A stretch of 64,000 nt of DNA, from the NCBI GenBank assembly GCA_036023115.1, contig JAYKKT010000087.1, forward strand, positions 11,668,501 to 11,732,500, in the 5' to 3' direction. The position numbers and the translations under genes are program-made. Shown one piece after another: positions 1-12,490 of the stretch. Positions within the stretch are counted from its first letter, which is position 1, and every line of letters begins with the position of its first letter. This DNA is from Brasenia schreberi. Taxonomy: Eukaryota > Streptophyta > Magnoliopsida > Nymphaeales > Cabombaceae. Below the pieces are notes generated by a model, which had not been told where the DNA came from, made no database searches, and saw only the letters and a list, made by a program, of their open reading frames with translations.

Positions 1-1952
1 CTCTGTGCCCATCACAAAAACCATTTCACCTATCTCCAAAAGTATTTGGGTGCACGTGTTTTATTCATATACACAGTGTTTTGAGAGATAAATTAGATGT
101 TAGAGTTGTTAAATGTATTTTCTTAGGATATTCTTCTACTAAAAAAGGTTATAAGTGTTATGACCTTGCAAGAAGAAAAACTTATGTTACTATAGATGGA
201 AGATATACCTTTTTATGGTAAACTTAAGAATCAAGCATCTAGCAGTCAATCTCCTATTGTGATTCCTATCTCACCAAATCAAGATCTATTAGATTTTGAA
301 AAAGAAATAGAAGAGATACCATCTATTCCAGAGCAAATGTGGCAAAGTTATACAAAAGGCGAGAGGAGAATTTTTGGACAGGATCAGTCTGCTATCCAAG
401 AGTAGAGTTCTCACTCTAAATCAGATCCAATTCCCCCTTAGGTAACTTCTCAAAACTTAGCTAATGATCCTGATAATTTGCCTATTGCACTTCGCAAAGG
501 GAGATGTGAAAAGGGTAACTATGCACTACATAAGATGATTACTTGTTCTAACTACCCAAAAGAGTATCAATTGTTTATGATGAATACAGATAATATTTAT
601 ATTCCCAAGTCGTTTGAAGAAGCAGCTCAATATTAAGAATGGAAGGCAGCTATGAAAGAAGAAATTTCAGCATTAGATAAAAACAGAACCTGAGAGCTAG
701 TACAACTACCCCTAGACAAGAAAATTGTAGGTTGCAAATGGGTATATTCTGTGAAATATAAAGCAGATGGGAGCATAAAAAGATATAAAGTGAGACTAGT
801 GGCCAAAGGTTATAGTCAATTCTATGGCATTGACTATACATAAACATTTGCATCGGTAGCAAAGATGAATACAATCAGAATACTTCTCAGTTTGTCATTT
901 AATTATAGGTGAGATTTATGGCAGCTAGACGTGAAGAATGCCTTACTACAGGGAGATCTCATGGAAGATATTTACATGGATTTACCTCCTAAGTATCACC
1001 AAGAGCAGAAAAACGACGTGGTATGTAAACTGCAGAAGTCTATCTATGGATTGAAACAATCACCTAGAGTATGGTTTCAAAAGTTTAGTGACGGTATTAT
1101 TGGTCTGAGCTTCAAACAATGTATTATTGATCATACTCTATTCATCCACAAATGAGTGAAAACTATTATATTGTTAGTATATCTACATGTTTTATTTGAC
1201 TTAAAAGACTTGGGTAAGCTTCATTATTTCTTGGGAATTGAATTTATACAGATTAAAGACAGCTTATTCCTAAGCCAAAGAAAGTACATCCGGGATTTAC
1301 TGAAAGACACAAAAATGGAAGACTGCCGCTTATGCTCCACTCCTATTGAAATGTCTAAAGAAGACAAAGAAACCACATCAGATTCATATGAAGATATTGA
1401 GAGGTATCAACGATTAGTGAGAAAACTTATCTATCTCACAATTATCACACCTATCTCCTCATTCATATATGGATCTTGAGATCTATTCAGATATTGATTG
1501 GGCATGCTCTAAGAGTGATAGGAAATCTACCTCTGGCTATATAGTGCATCTAGGATGTAATGTGGTATCTTGGCAGAGCAAAAAACAAATAGTTATGGTT
1601 CGGTAGTGCAGAAGCAGAATATCGAGCTATCACACTAGGCATGTGTGAAGGACTTTGGATTCTATCACTATTGGAAGAAATAGGTTTGAGGAATATGATC
1701 CTAGTCAACTTTCTTACAGATAGCAAGGTAGCTTTGCAGATAGCATCTAATCCAGGGTTCAATGAGAGGACCAAGCATATTGAGGTTGATTGTCACTTTA
1801 TTAGAGAAAAAGTTGCTCAAGGAACCTTCAATATTCTTCATGTTCGGTCTGAAGATCAACTAGCAGATATTCTTACCAAACCTATTTCTATAAGTGGTCT
1901 AAAGAAAACTCTCAGCAAGTTGGGTATCTCAAGTCTTCAAGACCCAACTTGA
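1..1952 (+). pseudogene. Ty1/copia pol remnant (integrase end, RT, RNase H)
   Basis: Decayed copia-type polyprotein read in several frames. Positions 1-200 resemble the end of the integrase domain. About 640-1155 is the reverse transcriptase: the segments KIVGCKWVYSVKYKADG, LDVKNALLQGDL and LQKSIYGLKQSPRVWFQKF are typical. About 1490-1950 is RNase H, including SKSDRKSTSGYIVHLG and the end segment SEDQLADILTKP. Several in-frame stops and frameshifts break it. The catalytic YVDD box is missing: after the DHTLFIHK segment the reading goes almost directly to FDLKDLGKLHYFLGIEF, so the part between was deleted. The domain order INT-RT-RNase H is that of Ty1/copia rather than gypsy. The 5' part, including gag, protease and the 5' LTR, lies left of the window. 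It cannot encode a working enzyme. Confidence 0.9.
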
Positions 1953-1960
1953 GGGGGGGG
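1951..1960 (+). other. Polypurine tract of the copia element
   Basis: A GA followed by a run of eight G lies 2 bp before the 3' LTR. It is the expected plus-strand primer for LTR retrotransposon replication and supports the LTR boundary at 1963. Confidence 0.75.
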
Positions 1961-1962
1961 CG

Positions 1963-2313
1963 TGTTGTAAGGAATAAGTTAATTGAGCACTATCTAGTTT
2001 AGTTATGTATGTGTGTGTGAGTCATAGTGTCTAAGTTAATTAGGTAAATCGTGTGTGTTAATTATGTGGATCCATGATCCATTTGGATATCGGATTAAGT
2101 CAGTAGTTAGTGAGTCTAATCAAGGGCGTTTCTATCTTTCAAGTTAGAATTATGTATATAAGAAAGCCCTAAGTGTAATTAGGTTAAGTTTCCAAGAGAA
2201 TGAATAAGAAAGGTGGTGGCAGCCTTAGGGGTGCCAAATTCCAGAATCTGTGAGTTCTCCTTATTTGCTTGAAATCTTGATTATTTCATTGATTAGTATG
2301 ATTAAATTCAACA
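1963..2313 (+). repeat. 3' LTR of the copia element
   Basis: A segment of 351 bp starts TGTTGTAA directly after the polypurine tract and ends ATTCAACA, so it has the short TGTTG/CAACA inverted ends of copia LTRs. It contains a TATATAAG signal at about 2155 suitable as the LTR promoter. The DNA resuming at 2314 matches the LINE tail family, which marks the edge of the insertion. The 5' LTR and the target-site duplication are outside the window. Confidence 0.8.
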
Positions 2314-2451
2314 AATACTACTACAAAGTATTGGAAGGAAACAATAAAGAATGATTGAGCTTTTATTGAGTTAAGTGTTAGCATGGCACAAAATTTAAAG
2401 AATCCATATAGCCAACCACATCTAGTATGGGAAAAGGCTTAGTTATTGTAG
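2314..2451 (+). mobile_element. LINE 3' tail fragment, host of the copia insertion
   Basis: It matches the reverse complement of 38672-38830, the 3' end of the RTE-type LINE in this window: AACAATAAAGAATGAT, then GTTAGCATGG, then CTAGTATGGGAAAAGGCTTAG. The rest of this tail should lie left of the copia element. A nested insertion makes the tail older than the copia copy. Confidence 0.75.
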
Positions 2452-3061
2452 TCTATGCATGCTTATTACACATCAATGTGATGCTAGTCTTTCTAAATCA
2501 CATAGTCTACAGAATCTCCCCCTCACTATGACCTCAAATTTTTATCCTCTTCTTGCATTGGTTTTGCCACATAGAGAGTAGCAGTAATAGTTATTAGTTT
2601 CTAAAATATAAAGACAGCATACACACAGCGGGTCTGACAGAAGCACTAACACCAAATCTCCATCTTTTCCTTGCATATGTTCCCCCACATCTGAATTTTG
2701 TGGGTAAGGTTACTGGGGATGCTAGTTGCAGCCTTCACTCAGAAGGACCACAAATGGCTCCTAGACAGAGGAGGGTTTCAATGTGCAGCTAACAACTGTT
2801 TTTCACAAAGATATTGCTGAAGAGACAGACTTTAGGGTGAGGGGACATAACCCAAACTTAGTCAATAGCCAACTGGTTCCCAGATCCTTCTGCACTAGAA
2901 ACCTATTGGCCTAAATCATGTGGCTCCAGGTCAGTCAGTCAGTTAAGTACTAAGCTAGATGTAAAATGCTCAAATTGCACAAGTAATTGGATAAAGAAAA
3001 ATACGTCAAAGGAAATTGCTGAGAAAGAAGATAAACTCATTTATCTACAAGCTATCCACAT

Positions 3062-3221
3062 ATAACAACAATTAATCCTTTTCCCATACTAGATGGGTTC
3101 GGTTACGTGGATTCTTTGTCTTCATAGAATTTGATCACGTGCCATGTTAACAGTTAACTCAACATAAGCTAGATCATTCTTTATTGTTTCCTTCCTTGTG
3201 GTCTTCCTCTTCCTCTTTTAA
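3062..3221 (-). mobile_element. LINE 3' tail fragment
   Basis: Starts with a TAACAACAA tail remnant followed by CTTTTCCCATACTAGATGGG and ends in TTCCTTGTGGTCTTCC. It matches the 3' part of the full LINE at 38672 in the same orientation as that copy. No coding capacity remains. Between 2452 and 3061 I see no gene or clear repeat. Confidence 0.75.
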
Positions 3222-3793
3222 AGCTATCCACATAATGAAGCAAATTATGTAGGGAGAAAGAAGGCATAAAACAAATACAGTGTCTATGTCACAATGCAAA
3301 ATGAATATGAGATCCTTTACATGTTCACGTTTCATGCATACCACAATAATGCGGGACATCAAGGCCAGTGTGTATATATCTACACTTACTCTTGCTAAAA
3401 GTCTAAAATGAATGCCATGATTAAGTGTAACAGTAAACAAGTAATCTAAATACATGAAACAACAAAATAATTTGCAGATGCACTATCACATACTTCATCT
3501 CAATTCCATTGTTAAAAAAAAGTTAAATACCAAAAATACCCTTATTAGGACTGACCAATTCAATTGTTCTTTCAGATAGTTCTCAGATGCAAATAAGAAA
3601 CATCTGCATTTGGCTTAGCTATTCGTACAGACTATGCAGTAAAACATGAACCAGGTCACAAATTTAACATATTATCTACCAAACACATTTCATCCTCAGC
3701 TTGGAAGCAGTACAATCTTCTTAACTTGATGCAGTACTCTATTGACATTTAGAAAATTTAAATGACAATATGAAAGTCTCTCCAGAAACACAC

Positions 3794-6023
3794 CTGCTTC
3801 TGGAGAAGGTCTAATACAGCGTCACTGAAGTCAGCACCTTCAATGATTGCACCTCCAAGGTCACTTCGTGTGAGCACTGATCTCACGAGAATGGCATTCG
3901 TGAGATTAGCTTCATTAAAAACCTGAAAAATAAAATTGGCAAATCCAAAAAATATAAGCAATAATGATGCAGAGGATGAAACTTCTTACAACATTATACT
4001 AAGCAAGAGAGAAGACTAACAGGTGACATAGGTGAAGATCAAGAAGTGGCTAGGAGAGCACACAAGGAAAGACCGAATATGTAATAACATTAGTGGAATT
4101 TCAGCATGATACCAACAGAAAATGAAATAAGAGAAACATAATTAAGGTAATTTTAACGTATGTAAAGAGCCAAAATGGAGCACCATTGAAAATATATGAA
4201 AACCTTAAGGATGGGGATTAAGAATGGCTGTAGCTGACCACACCGCCTTCTCGTGGAGAAAAGCTTGGTTTTGGATTTCAGTGATATGTGGCTCAGTTCA
4301 TTGGTTTTTCTGATGCTTGACAATGTAGATAATCAAAACCACATACCTGATTTTACATTTGTTTGGTAGAAGAATATATCATGCACAACTTGATAGGAGT
4401 ATGTTTATAGGAAATTGAAATTGAAACTATGGAGAAAAACATTAGAAAGTAAAGGCTTCTAACTTAGTATAACAAAGACACAATATATGGCATACAAGTT
4501 TGATCATTTGGGTATTTCATAGGACATAAAAATTAAGATTGACACACATTGCATCCCTCATAAGTAAAGTTTTAAATACTTACGATTGAGTGTTTTAAAG
4601 TGATAGAAAAATTGACTGAGATGTTACACATAGAATTAATAAAGGTGGGTTAAAATAGAGAGATGCACCAGATATTCTATGTGATAAGAAGAAATCATTA
4701 AAGTTGAAAGGTAAATATTATAGAGCAGTAATTAGATCCACTATGTTGTATAGTTCTGAGTATTGAGCAGTTAATTATGAACATGTACAGAAGATGTTCG
4801 TAGTAGAAATGAAGATGTTGAGATGGATGAGTGAACATACAAGAAAAGACCATATACATAATGAGGTTATTAGAAATAAATTAGAAGTGGTACCAATAGA
4901 TGATAAAATAAGAAAAAATCACTTAAGATGGTTTGGACACGTAGAAAGATGACCAAAAAAAATTTCGGTAAGAAGGTATGAGAAGCTAGATTATAAAAAT
5001 GTTAGAGAAAGATAAAATCACAAAAGTATTAAAAATAAACATTAAAGAATGATCTAGATTATGTTGAGTTAACTGCTAGCATGGTACATGATCAGGTTAT
5101 GTGGAAACAAAGAATTCATATAGGGGACCCCATCTAGTATGGGAAAAGGCTTAGTTGTTAATTGTTGTTGTTTGTAGCTTGATGGGAGCGTATGCATTTG
5201 TTTTACAATATTCTAGTGAAAGCAGAAGTAATGTGCAGTGGAGTTTCAGTTTCACGTGACAGCAACTACTAGTAAGAAGTCTAAAAGATCAGTGTGGTCA
5301 GGCGAAGCATTTTGTCAAGGTTCCCACAATAATAAGGCCACTGACATTTGCTAATTTCAAATCTTCCAAATCTTTGTAGATACTTAACTATGCCACAACC
5401 CCTCCAAGACAACCTATGCAGCATTATCACCTAAACTGATAGAGACGTCAATCATCATCCAGAATGAAAGCTGAAAAACTTGTATATGACATACTGCTAT
5501 ACAAATGTGATCCTGTTTGCGGGGAGGCAATGAGAGGTCATTTTAAATTCTTTAGTTGACTAAGGTGTACCAATAAGGAACATAATGTCATGGACCTGGT
5601 TGCTCCTAATTGGGATAAGCTACTATTTTCTTGATAATGGTGGTGGTGGTGATGGTCGCAGCACTGGTGGGGATGATGAACTTATATGTCAATATAAATG
5701 AAAAAGGGCTTAAAAGCCCACCTAAACCATTCAGGAACAAGCATTTCCTAGAATACCAAGTACATAAAGCAGCAGCATTTCTTGCACACTTCTATTAATG
5801 TTGCAATAGCTTTCATTCCTGTAGTACAAAAATATACAACAGACATACAAGAGTTTGCAGTTTATGAAGCTCACTATCTCATATCTAATACCAGCACTTT
5901 GGCAGCAATACTCAAAAACCAAGCTGGAAGCAATGGTAACATAGTAAAATCATTTAGGTAACCTCAAGAAAAGTTTTATGTATCTTACCATCCGATCCAT
6001 CAACGTATCACTAAGGTCAGCAC
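3794..6023 (-). CDS. Pentapeptide-repeat protein, thylakoid-lumen TL15/TL17 type (two exons, partial)
   Basis: Two exons read on the minus strand. Exon 6023-5989 (35 bp) encodes ADLSDTLMDRM; it is bounded by AG at 6025-6024 and a GTAAGA donor at 5988. Exon 3922-3794 (129 bp, 43 codons) encodes VFNEANLTNAILVRSVLTRS, DLGGAIIEGADFSDAVLD and LLQKQ, with AG at 3924-3923 and a GTGTGT donor at 3793. The exons join in phase 0. The A(D/N)LxxA-type five-residue periodicity is that of pentapeptide repeats, which fold as a right-handed beta helix. The wording is very close to what I recall of plant thylakoid-lumen 15-17 kDa pentapeptide proteins, whose function is unclear. The N-terminal exons with the transit peptide should lie at higher coordinates, and I did not find them. 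The cysteine-rich C-terminal exon should lie at lower coordinates, probably beyond the window edge. LINE debris sits in the intron. Confidence 0.75.
4200..4275 (+). mobile_element. Short LINE tail-like fragment
   Basis: The segment ATGGCTGTAGCTGACC, then GAGAAAAGCTTGGTTTTGG, resembles the LINE tail pattern (ATGTAGCCGACC ... GGGAAAAGGCTTAGTTG) with a TTTTGG-type end. It lies in the intron of the pentapeptide gene, on the opposite strand. Confidence 0.45.
4430..5175 (+). mobile_element. 5'-truncated RTE-type LINE copy
   Basis: A decayed copy of the last quarter of the LINE found complete at 38672-41918, in the opposite orientation. The translation keeps LESKG, TKTQYM, KFDHLG and EMKMLRWMSEHTRKDHIHNE, with many stops. 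It ends in the tail CTAGTATGGGAAAAGGCTTAG and a TTGTTGTTG-rich stretch near 5175. The 5' truncation is normal for target-primed insertion. It sits within the 2-kb intron between the two visible pentapeptide exons, antisense to the gene. Confidence 0.85.
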
Positions 6024-6029
6024 CTACAC

Positions 6030-7780
6030 AGAATCACAAGCAACAAACTCAAGAGTTTGGCCCTATTAAAACAAAGGGAAAGGTCAAAAATTGCCAAATA
6101 ATCACGATGAGACTGCAAGAAAGGAATCATTGCAAGTTGGACTCATCATAAGTTTATGCAACAAACACATGCACATGCAGACACGCACACACATGGGCAC
6201 GCACATACCATCTCGTTCTCAGTGATATGGCTCTGATGAAGTACCTATCCCTCCTATGGTGCTGGATGTAATTCTACTTCTTAAATCATGCAAAAAAGAA
6301 AAGAATCCTATAAAGTGAAACCTTTCCCTCTTATCATGCTGGATGTAACTCTACTGCTCTCCGATGAAGTACTTATCAACATACCATCTCACACTTAGTT
6401 TTATGGCTTCAACGCATGAAAAGATGTGAAAAACACAGATTGGGGGTTCAAAATAGGAAAAACAAACTTCTGTTCATTTTAAGCAAATCCTCAATTGTTG
6501 AGGTGATATTGTGGTGGAATTAGAGAAAATAATGCAAGCTAATTTTGGGATCCATGGTCACAGTGATCCTCTTGGCCTTAGATAGGCATTAAAACACCAC
6601 CGATCACAAGTTCCCTGGCACTACAAACTGGAGAGAAGGCTTGATCAATTTATGTGATACATCCAGTATTGCACGGTACCTGTCATGGTTGGTCATATCG
6701 TGCACTACAACCCCGAAAGTGCCCAAAAGTTAAATTGATAAGGAGTCCACCCGAACATATATCCTACTGTATCATACAATAGAATTATTTTCTATGGGCA
6801 TGCTTGTGTGCGTTTACCCCTTGAAAGAAAAAGAATATTCAGTTGTCTTTGCTATTTTATTGTGGTTATCTCAAGTAATATGAACTCCACCATCCTTTAG
6901 TAACAAATAATCAAGATGTGTCGCCCACAAGCATATAGCTGGAGAACAATAAAAAGAGCCAAAGTTTTTAGCCCTAGCATCGAATTGTCACTCTTTTCAC
7001 AGGAAATGTACTTTGCGAAGATTTTGATACTTGCAGAGGAACCCTCCACATAAGTCTCTGCTTGAGTATGTAGACCTTTTACATAGAAACAGTTACATGT
7101 TTACAGTTTCAATCACGCATTGCATGTTGAAAAGATATACCCTACATCTTGTTCTCCCTTGCAACTTGACGAGCAGGGACTCAAGGAAGAGAAATTCAAT
7201 CATGTTTACGTATGCCATTTTTGTCAATTAAATCAGTCTCGCATGGTGTTTTTAGAACATTTCACAGCAAGAAATGTTCTGGAGGTACAAGGCTATAACC
7301 ATCAACACCACCTGAAAATGGTTAAATATGATACGAGTAACCAAATATAATACTGCATAGAGAAACATATTCATGTTCTTGAACGAACGTGACAACTAAT
7401 CTTCAATCATTTTACTCGTGAACGAAAAAGATGACTGCTTTATTACATTTCCTTTTCCTGAAGCAAATTCACTCGATTACAGAGTTATCAGTGGAAATCT
7501 TATTCATCAAATTCATATGACAAATAAATAAAATTATGGTGGGCTGAATAGCGGACGTTACTGAAAAATAAGGTTTCTTTTCGTTAAAGACATAGGGGAA
7601 ACAAAACTCCTTGTGGCAAATAGCCCAATACATATTTTAAGCTAAAATTTGTACAAACTTCCATCAATGAAACACTACCTAACAGATTGAAGCTTCCAAT
7701 ACTTTATTGTGTTCATCAAATTGAACATTGATAAGTAAAATTCAACAACTATATCACGATATCATTTCGAAATACTAACA
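6030..7780. other. No gene recognised
   Basis: This stretch presumably lies in or 5' of the pentapeptide gene on the minus strand. A short CA-rich patch occurs near 6165-6205. Neither strand shows further pentapeptide-coding sequence or any other conserved domain. Confidence 0.4.
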
Positions 7781-7784
7781 GCAG

Positions 7785-7930
7785 TGTTTTTACTTATTGT
7801 GCCTATCGTATAATAGGTAATGATTCTTATCGTATTGTTAAACAAATACTAAAATTATCGTAGAACAGGTGTTATCACCCCTATAGAAGTCATACGATAG
7901 GGTATAGTTCGTATGATATGATCATGCCAT
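7785..7930. mobile_element. Possible hAT-type MITE rich in ATCGTA motifs
   Basis: Starts CAGTGTTTTTAC, which resembles hAT terminal inverted repeats (CAGTGTT), and continues with repeated TATCGTA/TACGATA motifs at about 7805, 7830, 7856, 7893 and 7908. The phrase GTGCCTATCGTA is similar to motifs in the hAT-like region at 26150-26340. The right end is not defined. Confidence 0.35.
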
Positions 7931-8582
7931 CTGAACCGTTGCCCCGTCCCATGATCCTAAGACCTGAACGCATGTTTTCAAGCCAAACGAATATAGAAGG
8001 GAAAGGGAAAATGGAACTTAACCTATCTGGTTTTCACACATGGAATCATGGTGGTGAGTACGTATATATCGTATAACATGAACTTTTAGAAGACTATTGA
8101 TTATATAAATCCAGTGTAAGCTTGCAGTTATTCGTGTAATTTTAACTTTTGTTTCAAGTAGTGCTAAAAATCATGATGAGACAGGTAAGCACATAACAGC
8201 AGAATGGCATGACACTTCTATTGATGCTATTACTCTTGTAGCTTTAAATGACTTGATATAATTTTTAGTTTTCCAAGCACAGAAAATTAAAAACATCCTT
8301 TCCAAACAGCATCAAGAAATGGCTAACTTCTGAATACTTTGACCAAACAGTGACAGTTTTTCTTAAATTATCATAACATACTATAAGATACAAGAAATAT
8401 CCAGAGAGAACAGCTCATAAAGATTCGGCTGCATACAATCAACTGTGGAAATAAAATAAAGGTAAGTTGCAAGGCAAGGTGTGGTCGTCTGCAAGTGCGA
8501 GATGAGCATGCCTTGGCTGGTTGTGATCGTAGCACATATTTGACATAGAATTCAATGAATTTGCAGCTTCGCGAATTAGAAT

Positions 8583-8643
8583 CCATAATCTAAACCAGGC
8601 CTTATCCTGCACTAAGTAGGATTGGCTACATGGATCTTGATCG
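8583..8643 (-). mobile_element. LINE tail-like fragment
   Basis: The reverse complement reads GATCCATGTAGCCAATCC, then CTTAGTGCAGGATAAGG, resembling the LINE tail pattern ATCCATGTAGCCGACC ... GGGAAAAGG. Only about 60 bp can be compared. Confidence 0.4.
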
Positions 8644-9270
8644 GTTTTTACATGGCACAAGAATATACCTTATTCAATCTAATTAACATGTACTAATTTT
8701 AATTTTATTCGTGAAATCTTTATAGTTATTTCATCTTAGAAACATCGACCTTAATTTTTTGTAATTATCGCTTTTGGAGATGTAATGCGTACCAACTTCT
8801 ATACCTTCTTTTTCTTGGTGACTGTCATGGTGCAGAGTTCCACCCATCTCCACATTTTTACAACACGATGCTGGTGCGCATTGTGGCGCATGTGGTCAAG
8901 TTTGGTTCTTGGCTTATCTTCAAACCACTATTTTTTGAGGATCCAAAGCAAACCACCGTAAGTTATAAAACTGAACCAAACTATATATACTGGTGGTTCT
9001 CGTTTGGTTTGATTGCAAATCATGATTCACTGTGCTTTAGCATATAAATATATATATATATATATATATATGCCATGAGATTAATCCAATCTAATTTTGA
9101 CATGCTCACTTGCGTTCACTCATTATGAGTTTTTGAGTAGTATGAGCATAATTTTAAAAAATGTAAGAGTTTTTAGAAAAAGAGGAAGAAGAATGTTATT
9201 ATACTTGTACGCTTGAAAAGTAATGGTCAAATACGAGTGAGTAACATTAGTGGTGGTTAGGGTCCAATCA

Positions 9271-9389
<119 letters not shown>

Positions 9390-9547
9390 CAGTTCTTTCC
9401 CTCAATCACTTAGTTTCAAAACATATAGATTTGGGAAGTACCAAAGATAATGTCTGAAAGTCTTGAAAGCGAAACATAGACTGAATGTCGATTGTCAGAT
9501 TTAATCCAAGTCGAACAACTGAACCAAAATTATTATTTGCTCCATGA

Positions 9548-9640
9548 GCAAAGGATCAGCCAGGTAGACAGGCTCACATTTTGAAAAAGTCAGGAGTTTG
9601 ATTCCCGGAGCGTGCATTCAGCTTTGACCTCCAAATCCTA
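9548..9640 (+). repeat. Possible tRNA-like SINE fragment
   Basis: The phrase AGGAGTTTGATTCCCGGAG resembles a pol III B box (GGTTCGANTCC), and GATCAGCCAGGTAGACAGG about 35 bp upstream could be a decayed A box. No cloverleaf can be drawn, so it is not a tRNA gene. Confidence 0.3.
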
Positions 9641-9991
9641 CCTGAGAAAAACAGAATTATTCGCACTCAATCTACAGAGTGGCATCTGATTAATAAGTAC
9701 ATTCAGATCTGGTGGGTCGTCGTGCACGCTGGGGACCAACTTGGTTATATATAAATTCTCATCCGCTTAGTTTATCAGGTTGAAACTGATCATAGCCAGT
9801 TCATCAGCGCATAGAAAAGAAGCTGTTCATTAGCCTTCGTCCTTTTGTCTTGAGAAAAGATCATAACCCTACATCATACTAGAGATGGCAGTAATGGCCA
9901 GACCCATGGGACCCAAACTGATTCGACTCGAATGAGGAGGATATTATCATGTTTTACCGGGTTCAGTTCCAGGTTCGAAGAAACATAGCTG

Positions 9992-10056
9992 TCTCTCTCT
10001 CTCTATATATATATATATAGAGAGAGAGAGTTAAATATACTGTCTCTCTCTCTCTC

Positions 10057-10091
<35 letters not shown>
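9992..10091. repeat. Two tandem (CT)n(AT)n(AG)n palindromes
   Basis: 9993-10030 is a perfect 38-bp palindrome: 12 bp CT, 14 bp AT, 12 bp AG. 10044-10085 is a second, 42 bp long, with the AG block extending to 10091. Both are followed by GTTAAATATAC, so the unit of about 52 bp was tandemly duplicated. Each can fold into a full hairpin. Confidence 0.95.
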
Positions 10092-10210
10092 TTAAATATA
10101 CATATCTCATTTATGTTCAAACATCCTTAAAGATTGAATAGTTGATATATTTAAGGAGATTTTATCACGAATGAGTGTGAGCATGAATTATACTTTCTCT
10201 CTTTCCAAAA

Positions 10211-10275
<65 letters not shown>

Positions 10276-10532
10276 ATGGGATATATATCGATCCATACTC
10301 AAATCCACTCAAAAATGTTCATCATTCGATAAACATGATTAACGGTAGAGATTTGAATTTAAAGCAATAAGTATCATATGTTAATTTCTTTCTTGGCTTT
10401 ATGTATTAAATGTTTTTTAAATTCAAATTTCCATTATTGTTCGTGTCAATCAAATAATAAAGATGTATAAGTGGATTTATGCATCAATGGGTGTGTGCAT
10501 GGACTATGTTCTCTCTATATATATAGAGAGAA
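10092..10532. mobile_element. Candidate hairpin MITE(s) flanked by microsatellites
   Basis: Non-repetitive inserts (10092-10208 and about 10275-10508) lie between TA/GA microsatellites. In the second insert, GATTTGAATTTAAAG (about 10350) faces TTAAATTCAAATTTCC (about 10419), an inverted pair typical of fold-back MITEs. A perfect 24-bp palindrome TTCTCTCTATAT/ATATAGAGAGAA closes it at 10509-10532. Similar arrangements occur at 17640, 29293 and 57140. No transposase is present. The ends are uncertain. Confidence 0.4.
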
Positions 10533-10559
10533 GGTATCTAATACTCAATAGATATAATA

Positions 10560-12370
10560 CTCGATTATTTTAAAATAATAAACCTACTGTAATATACACG
10601 GACATGGTATTGAGGTTTGGATACATTAAGGAAGCACGCCCCTGACCAGCTTCATTAACATGCTTTATGTATAAAAATCTCAACCAGCTAAGATAAGCCT
10701 TGCACTTGCAGCTAGGGCTGGGCTGGTAAATGAACCAGTTTCAGCAGCTCGTCATCATCTCATTTCGCAGCCCTGGCAACTTGTGACGAACTCCGTGGTG
10801 CAATCAAGTCTCACCAACACCCACAAAAGCTGGTGCTGTGGTTGAGCTCACAAACTCCGTCAAGTTTCTCTCTGTAACTTCACAAGCATAGAGAATAGCC
10901 AGATGTTGATTGAATCCTTGACGAAGAAGGGATCTTATAGCAGTGTTATCACGAACCAATGAGAGTCATAGCGCATAACGATTTACAGAGAAAGGAGGAT
11001 AGAAAAAGAGAAAGCAACAAATCGATATCTGTCTTCATTCCCAATATGGCCTTGCCTTGCTGCACCCAGTTATCCTTGACCCTGACATCAACTGAGACCA
11101 CTTAGCCCTTACCCTTGTCCGTCAACTTCACTCACACATCATGCCGACGTCTCAACGTTGTGGCATGGGGAAGTGTTAAATTGCCATTGTCAGAAAACCG
11201 CTCGAATCCAAAAGCTTCGCATCTGGCAACTGCTGCTACTGTCTCTCGATTCAAACGCAATTGCCTAAAATCTTATGTATGATAGCTGAGCCATCTTCCC
11301 GATCAGGATTTGGGTCATGAATTTCCTCATACATAATTGGTCGGAGTGCACCCTGGGTCTGGCTCCGCTGACAGCCACCAGGTTTTGCGTAGCTAGGTCA
11401 TGTAGGCTTGAACCCACATGTAGACAACGTAGGGAGACCATTGCTTTGCTGTGTGGTACGTTCTTAGACTGCCGTTTCGAGTCATACAGCCTGTTAGGTT
11501 GATCAAAAGGCTCATGTGATCATTCCCTTGTTGCTCTATCATTCATCGACTGCCTCTCTCTCTCTCTCTCAAGAGAGAGAGATTACTATTTTATTGTTAT
11601 TTTCCTTATTTGCTCTGTCATTCATGGATTATTGGGTGTTTGAAGTTATTATAGTGAGACGAACAAGCGTAGGAGCCGACGTACCAAACCAACACTAAAA
11701 GCTCTGTCATCCATTACAAGATCCAATGAGTTTGACTGTGGCTATCAACTCCCTAACGTCAGTGATGGTAAATGAAGCTAGCAGCTCATAGTTCGGCTCA
11801 GCTCAGCTCCTCCCTAGCTTGTTCATGTTCAGCTGTTTATACCATCCAAGTAGAAGATGAACACGTATGCACAGCTTGGTTTATTCTTGCCTTTTCATAA
11901 AGGAAGACTCTAGCTAAATTAAGGGCCATTTTGTTTACAGTAATTAAGAAAATCATCTCTCAACTACGTCTTTTCTGAGCTTGAAGAAGCGCTTTTGGTT
12001 TGCCTCTTCGAGAAACGATAGCTCAAAAGTGAAGAAACTGCATGCCACGGTAGCGATCTCTTGATATTCCCAGTACAGAGAGCCTTGGCTCCCTCTGCGG
12101 TTCTTTAGCTGTCTTTACCTTCAAAAGTTGATAAACAAAATTAATAAATTATTTTCCCAAAATAAAAAATCCTAATTGAGGGTTCCTTTTGTTTGCATGC
12201 GTGCGTGGATGATATGATTTTATGTCCCCTATATCATGAAAATGAGTGGTATTCCGCGTCGCATTAGATAGTTGGATCACGAAAGGTGGCCGAAAGATGG
12301 TGAGAGAGCGGCACTAGAAGCCTTCTTTGATGTAGTGATAGCAAGTTAAAAGGGTGTTTGAACAGTAACG
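10560..12370. other. No gene recognised
   Basis: Short open frames on both strands have no recognisable domain. A TCTCTC/GAGAGA inverted pair occurs at about 11552-11581. Confidence 0.4.
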
Positions 12371-12374
12371 TACA

Positions 12375-12490
12375 CTCACCAACTCTTGGTTGGGTTCAAG
12401 TGGTTCAGCACTTGTTCCCCTTAAGCGTAGGTCTCGAGTTCTAATCTTGTGACTGGAGAGAACCACCATCGCAGAGCTTTGCCCCCATAG
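12375..12490 (+). repeat. tRNA-like SINE fragment
   Basis: CAAGTGGTTCAGCACTTG followed about 35 bp later by GTCTCGAGTTCTAATCTTG has the spacing and wording of decayed pol III A and B boxes. It resembles tRNA-derived SINE heads rather than a functional tRNA. Confidence 0.4.
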
